A stretch of 7,244 bases of DNA, from NCBI GenBank assembly GCA_025355595.1, contig JANXZI010000632.1:1-7244 (forward strand). Reading direction: 5' to 3'. The translations under genes and the position numbers were made by a program. Within the stretch, counting starts at the first letter, position 1. The number at the start of each line of letters is the position of its first letter. The notes under the pieces were generated by a model, which saw nothing but the letters and a program-made list of their open reading frames with translations, was not told where the DNA came from and did not search any database. Shown here piece by piece: positions 4,390 to 7,244 of this stretch. Source of the DNA: Spartobacteria bacterium. GTDB taxonomy: Bacteria > Verrucomicrobiota > Verrucomicrobiia > Chthoniobacterales > Chthoniobacteraceae.

Positions 4390-5580
4390 ATGTCCACACC
4401 ATCCACGCCGCAGCGAATATTTCTCCACACTGGTCTTGTCGTATCGGGCGGAGCGCTGCTCGCGGCCACTTCCCTGCTCCTCGCACAGCGCCCGCCGCAG
4501 GATGGCCCGCCGCCCGCTGGCGCAACCGGCGTCCGCTCGAACCGCCCCGGCGGAAATGCGAATGCGAAGCGCGAGACCAGCGTGAACATCACGACCGAGG
4601 GCGGCTTCCGCGTGATCCGATCGAACGGCTGGCCCGACCACGCGCCGGGCGCTTTTCCGCGCCGCGGAAATCCGAACACCGCGTCGCCGCAGGACTACAC
4701 ATTCCGCGTGGCTCTGAACCCCGTCGCCGCCGCTGAACCGCAGCGACGGGGCGGATGGTTCTTCGCGGTCGGGCTGAACGGCGTGCCGTTCGAGCCCGGC
4801 ACCGGCGAGACCTGGAATAACGACCGGCAATCCGGCTGGCGCTACGAGGCGCACACCGGCTTCCTTGATCTCGGCCTCGATGAGCACAACGCGCATGTGC
4901 AGCCGACCGGCGCGTATCATTACCACGCGATGCCCGTGGGCCTCGTGCAGAAGCTCGGCGGCGATGAGGGAAAAATGCTGCAAGTCGCGTTGGCGGCGGA
5001 CGGCTTCGCGATGTTCACGGCAAACTGCCACCGCGATCCGAAGGACGCGAAGAGCGCCATCCGCGCGATGAAATCGAGCCACTGCCTGAAGACCGGCGCG
5101 CGCCCCGCGGAACCCGACGGCCCGAACGGCAACTACGACGGACGCTTCACGCAGGACTGGGAATTTGTGAAGGACAGTGGCGACCTCGACGAGTGCAACG
5201 GCCACACTGCCGGCACGCCTGAGCATCCCGAGGGCATCTACCACTATCACATCACGACCACGTTCCCCTTCCTCCCACGCGGATGGCGCGGCACGCCGGA
5301 TGAGAGCTTCGGAAAAAACGGCCCCGGCCCCGGCGGTCTCGGCGGCGGGCGACGGCCCGGCAATCCAGGCGGGGCGGGTGCAGACGCATCGCCCCGCGGA
5401 TTCCCCCGCCCGCTCCTCATGCGCGCACTCGATGCGAATGGCGACGGCATCATTGATGCCGAGGAAATCGCGAACGCCCCCGCCGCACTCCGCAAGCTCG
5501 ACAAGAACGGTGACGGCAAACTCACGCCCGACGAATATCGCGACGCAGGCGCACCCTTCGGCGGCCCGCCCCCACGCTGA
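4390..5580 (+). CDS. Secreted YHYH-domain protein with two C-terminal EF-hands
   Basis: The 396-residue product has an N-terminal signal or anchor (hydrophobic about 14-32, FLHTGLVVSGGALLAATSLL at 11-30). A Pro/Gly-rich linker (34-60) precedes the YHYH domain, with its signature twice: GAYHYHAMP (174-182) and GIYHYHITTTFPFLP (282-296). Between them lie further His/Asp/Cys residues (EAHTGFLDLGLDEHNAHVQP 153-172; C213, C232, C269; DECNGHT 267-273) that could bind metal or form disulfides. After a Gly/Pro-rich linker (311-338) come two canonical EF-hand loops, DANGDGIIDAEE (348-359) and DKNGDGKLTPDE (371-382), both with Asp at positions 1, 3 and 5 and Glu at 12, so calcium binding is very likely. 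The YHYH domain has no established function; it occurs in secreted proteins of Planctomycetes, Verrucomicrobia and others. It is the first of three same-strand genes, 50 bases before the next. A 472-codon open frame on the opposite strand is its shadow. Confidence 0.9.
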   Translation: MSTPSTPQRIFLHTGLVVSGGALLAATSLLLAQRPPQDGPPPAGATGVRSNRPGGNANAKRETSVNITTEGGFRVIRSNGWPDHAPGAFPRRGNPNTASPQDYTFRVALNPVAAAEPQRRGGWFFAVGLNGVPFEPGTGETWNNDRQSGWRYEAHTGFLDLGLDEHNAHVQPTGAYHYHAMPVGLVQKLGGDEGKMLQVALAADGFAMFTANCHRDPKDAKSAIRAMKSSHCLKTGARPAEPDGPNGNYDGRFTQDWEFVKDSGDLDECNGHTAGTPEHPEGIYHYHITTTFPFLPRGWRGTPDESFGKNGPGPGGLGGGRRPGNPGGAGADASPRGFPRPLLMRALDANGDGIIDAEEIANAPAALRKLDKNGDGKLTPDEYRDAGAPFGGPPPR

Positions 5581-5630
5581 ACGCGCCTTCACTGCTGCAA
5601 GACTGGCCGCACCGTGTAGCGTGCCGCATC

Positions 5631-6116
5631 ATGCGCCGCGCATCCGCATTTCTTTCCCTCGCCATCGCGTGCTCCGCACACGCCGCGGAGACCATCACGC
5701 GCCCAGCGAGCGTCCATACGCCGCCGATCCGCACGGCGCAAAAGTGGAACCCGCTCTGGAGTTTCAAAAATGCGGACGACCCGGCGCCACCCGCATGGTT
5801 CCGCCCCGGCGGGCGGCACCGCGCGATGCAGTGGATGATGCGCAACCCGCTGCACAATTTCACGCACTACGTCGTCGGCGTATCGGACAGGGACATCACG
5901 CGCACGGGGAGATTCCCCGGCGCAGTCTTCGCGCCGGGCGGCGGCTGGAACTGGGCCGTGTCGCGGCACCGCTGGTGTCCCCTGCCGTTCGTTTCCTTCG
6001 AGGGGAAACGCGGCCGCTTCTACCTCGGCTGGCGCGAGAGCGGGAACCTCGGAGGGAAGATCAATTTCAAGCCGCGCGCCCAGCAGCCGGCACCCGCGCG
6101 GGTGAAATCCACTTGA
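5631..6116 (+). CDS. Secreted protein of unknown function with RNPLHNFTHY motif
   Basis: The 161-residue product begins with a signal peptide (MRRASAFLSLAIACSAHA, likely cut after A18). The mature part has three dense, conserved-looking blocks rich in aromatic and His residues: WMMRNPLHNFTHYVVGVSDRD (68-88), APGGGWNWAVSRHRW (101-115) and RFYLGWRESGNLGGK (129-143). Proteins with RNPLHNFTHYVIG-like and GGWNW-R-HR-like motifs occur as uncharacterised proteins in several bacterial phyla as far as I recall; I know no reaction for them. The C-terminus (146-161) is a basic Ala/Pro-rich tail. The ATG at 5631 is chosen because it starts the signal peptide; there is no Shine-Dalgarno sequence. It lies 50 bases after the YHYH gene and 34 bases before the methyltransferase gene, so cotranscription is likely. 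Confidence 0.8.
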   Translation: MRRASAFLSLAIACSAHAAETITRPASVHTPPIRTAQKWNPLWSFKNADDPAPPAWFRPGGRHRAMQWMMRNPLHNFTHYVVGVSDRDITRTGRFPGAVFAPGGGWNWAVSRHRWCPLPFVSFEGKRGRFYLGWRESGNLGGKINFKPRAQQPAPARVKST

Positions 6117-6150
6117 CCCAAATCTGCGCGGCTTCAACGCTCCGCGACGG

Positions 6151-6858
6151 ATGACGTTCACGCAAAAACTCAGCAAAATCTTCGGCTCGGATGGGTGGGA
6201 CAGTCTCGTGGCGGGAGTGCGGCGCATGGCGTATCCCCTCGGCTGGCGGCAGTTCATGAAGCCGATCGATCGCGAGGGACTGGAATGGCTGCGAGCGCAA
6301 TTTTACACCCCCGAGGAACGCCTCCGACCGGCAAAATATCTCAACATCGAGGAGTGGATGAAGACGAGCACGAAGCGCATCCGCGACCTCCGCGTGCGCA
6401 AGGCTCCGCCGCGCATGCGCATCCTCGATCTCGGCTGCGGCGCAGGCTACGTGCTGCACATCGCAAAGTGCCTCGGCCACGACGTGCTCGGCCTGGACCT
6501 CGGCGGCGATCCGGTCTTCGACGGGATCATCGCGCTCCTGAAAATCCCGCGCATCACCCACACCATCCATGCCCACGAGCCGCTGCCGGATCTCGGCGCG
6601 AAATTCGACCTCATCACCGCGCACATGACGTGTTTCAACCGCCGCACCGATGGCTCGCACTGGGGCGTGGAGGAATGGGAATATTTCATGAAGGACGCCG
6701 AGTCGCGCCTCACGCCGGCGGGCCGGATGCAGTTCGACCTGAACGTGCTCCCTGACGGACGGCACATGACGGATGAAGTGCGCGCATTTTTCCTCGCACG
6801 CGGGGCGCGCATCGAGCGGCGCCGCGTCTTCCTCCCGTCGCGGACGGCGGGTCGCTGA
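6151..6858 (+). CDS. Class I SAM-dependent methyltransferase
   Basis: The 235-residue product has a Rossmann-type methyltransferase core starting near residue 88. Motif I is RILDLGCGAGYVLHIA (90-105), binding the SAM amino-acid part. Strand 2 ends in the acidic GLDLGGD (114-120), where D116 would contact the ribose hydroxyls. Motif IV-like KFDLITAHMTCFN (151-163) follows, and RLTPAGRMQFDLN (186-198) gives the late motif before strand 5. Residues 1-85 form a helical, aromatic- and Arg-rich lead (GWRQFMKPIDREGLEWLRAQ, 31-50) that may bind the substrate. The end is short after strand 5 (PDGRHMTDEVRAFFLARGAR), with a basic C-terminus RRRVFLPSRTAGR. The substrate cannot be told; small-molecule or glycan methylation is as likely as anything. 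It has no signal peptide, unlike its two upstream neighbours, so it acts in the cytosol. Confidence 0.9.
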   Translation: MTFTQKLSKIFGSDGWDSLVAGVRRMAYPLGWRQFMKPIDREGLEWLRAQFYTPEERLRPAKYLNIEEWMKTSTKRIRDLRVRKAPPRMRILDLGCGAGYVLHIAKCLGHDVLGLDLGGDPVFDGIIALLKIPRITHTIHAHEPLPDLGAKFDLITAHMTCFNRRTDGSHWGVEEWEYFMKDAESRLTPAGRMQFDLNVLPDGRHMTDEVRAFFLARGARIERRRVFLPSRTAGR

Positions 6859-7094
6859 ACGGGTAATTTTCGACGGTTGGTATCTGCGAAGGAGCGGCGG
6901 GAAAAAGTATTCCAGAGTTCCAGAGCGGTTAAAAGAACGGAGCCGCGTTCCGGTTTCCAAGATCCAAGTTCTGACTTCCGAGTTCGGCCCGCCGCTGGCG
7001 CGATGCGAAGTTGGATGCTCGTCGTGAAGTCACCGCCCCTGCGCGGGACTGAACTTGGAACTCATACCATATTTCATAAATTGGCGGACTGAAA
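6859..7094. other. Non-coding region with short inverted repeat
   Basis: No gene is supported downstream of the methyltransferase. Short open frames on both strands overlap one another and have Arg/Ser-rich translations without domains. Repeated GTTCCAG, TCCAAG and GAGTTC words occur between 6910 and 7065, including a nine-base perfect inverted pair, TCCAAGTTC (6963-6971) and GAACTTGGA (7051-7059). An AT-rich patch with CATACCATATTTCATAAATT lies at 7063-7082. This looks like degenerate intergenic repeat sequence leading into the structured element that starts near 7095. Confidence 0.4.
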
Positions 7095-7244
7095 GCGGGA
7101 CGGCATGTCTTGGGTAGGGTGGGCGTCCCGCCTGCCGTGGCGCGCGTCCCGCGCGGCACCCGACGGATGATCCCAAGCGTTCCGGATGCCCGCGGCGTTC
7201 GAGTGTATTCCGCGGGACGCGGAATACGGCAGGCGGGACGCCCA
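7095..7244. repeat. REPIN/MITE-like nested-palindrome element (reaches right edge)
   Basis: Perfect 19-base inverted arms, TGGGCGTCCCGCCTGCCGT (7120-7138) and its exact complement at 7226-7244, enclose an 87-base centre. Just inside each arm is a hairpin. On the left, 7137-7159 has a six-pair CGCGCG stem (7141-7146/7150-7155) with a three-base loop, one mismatch and three more pairs. On the right, 7205-7227 has a perfect ten-pair stem GTATTCCGCG/CGCGGAATAC with loop GGA. The word GGGACG or its complement CGTCCC occurs five times (7097, 7124, 7145, 7214, 7235). The copy at 7095-7102 can also pair with 7124-7131. This layout of paired palindromes in mirror orientation is that of REPIN or MITE-like dispersed elements. 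The right end touches the window edge, so the arm may be longer. No transposase is present here. Confidence 0.65.

Noticed and set aside
4174..5592. A 472-codon open frame on the minus strand
   Set aside because: It lies entirely opposite the YHYH/EF-hand gene and the gene remnant. Its translation is Arg/Ala/Val-rich with no domains, as expected from an antisense frame of a high-GC gene.
1865..6132. Shared 13-base word AAATCTGCGCGGC at 1865-1877 and 6120-6132
   Set aside because: The two copies have no shared flanks, no symmetry and no consistent position relative to genes. They are most likely chance in GC-rich sequence.
5177..6154. A 325-codon plus-strand open frame overlapping two genes
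   Set aside because: It is out of frame with the YHYH gene and the secreted protein gene, both of which have clear signal peptides and motifs. Its Ala/Arg/Ser/Pro-rich translation is a shadow.
6067..6960. A 297-codon minus-strand open frame opposite the methyltransferase
   Set aside because: The opposite strand carries intact SAM motifs. The minus frame is an Arg/Glu/His-rich shadow.
1..7244. CRISPR array, tRNA, rRNA or an integrase/transposase gene
   Set aside because: No regularly spaced direct repeats, no tRNA cloverleaf pattern, no rRNA-like sequence and no recombinase motifs were seen on either strand.

Overview
The window is GC-rich and compact. It fits a Verrucomicrobiota chromosome, plausibly near Chthoniobacter/Spartobacteria. 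This is an inference from several secreted proteins of families common in Planctomycetes and Verrucomicrobia (YHYH plus EF-hand, P460-type cytochrome), start codons without Shine-Dalgarno sequences, and a nested-palindrome intergenic repeat at the right edge. No gene here fixes the taxonomy by itself.

Left third (1-2065): the minus-strand start of a secreted, probably thioredoxin-fold protein runs off the left edge (209 to 1). It is divergent from a small secreted cysteine-containing protein of unknown function (517-936). That gene converges on a minus-strand periplasmic c-type cytochrome of the P460 type (1042-1539), with two small hairpins between their ends. A 526-base gap (1540-2065) holds nested dyads just upstream of the cytochrome, a block open in all three minus frames that looks like a dispersed intergenic repeat, and two odd-length palindromes upstream of the next gene cluster.

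Middle (2066-4119): four same-strand genes with gaps of 29, 64 and 56 bases. They encode a 41-residue hydrophobic peptide, a four-segment membrane protein, a DUF892/YciE ferritin-like protein and a lysine-rich histone H1-like protein. YciE-type proteins are linked to stress responses in other bacteria and H1-like proteins bind DNA, so this may be an envelope-plus-nucleoid stress cassette. Joint function is inference. A short gene remnant (4149-4268) ending in a strong hairpin follows.

Right part (4390-6858): three closely spaced same-strand genes encode a secreted YHYH protein with two C-terminal EF-hands, a secreted protein of unknown function and a class I SAM-dependent methyltransferase. 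The last 386 bases carry no gene and end in a structured repeat: 19-base perfect inverted arms enclosing two strong hairpins.
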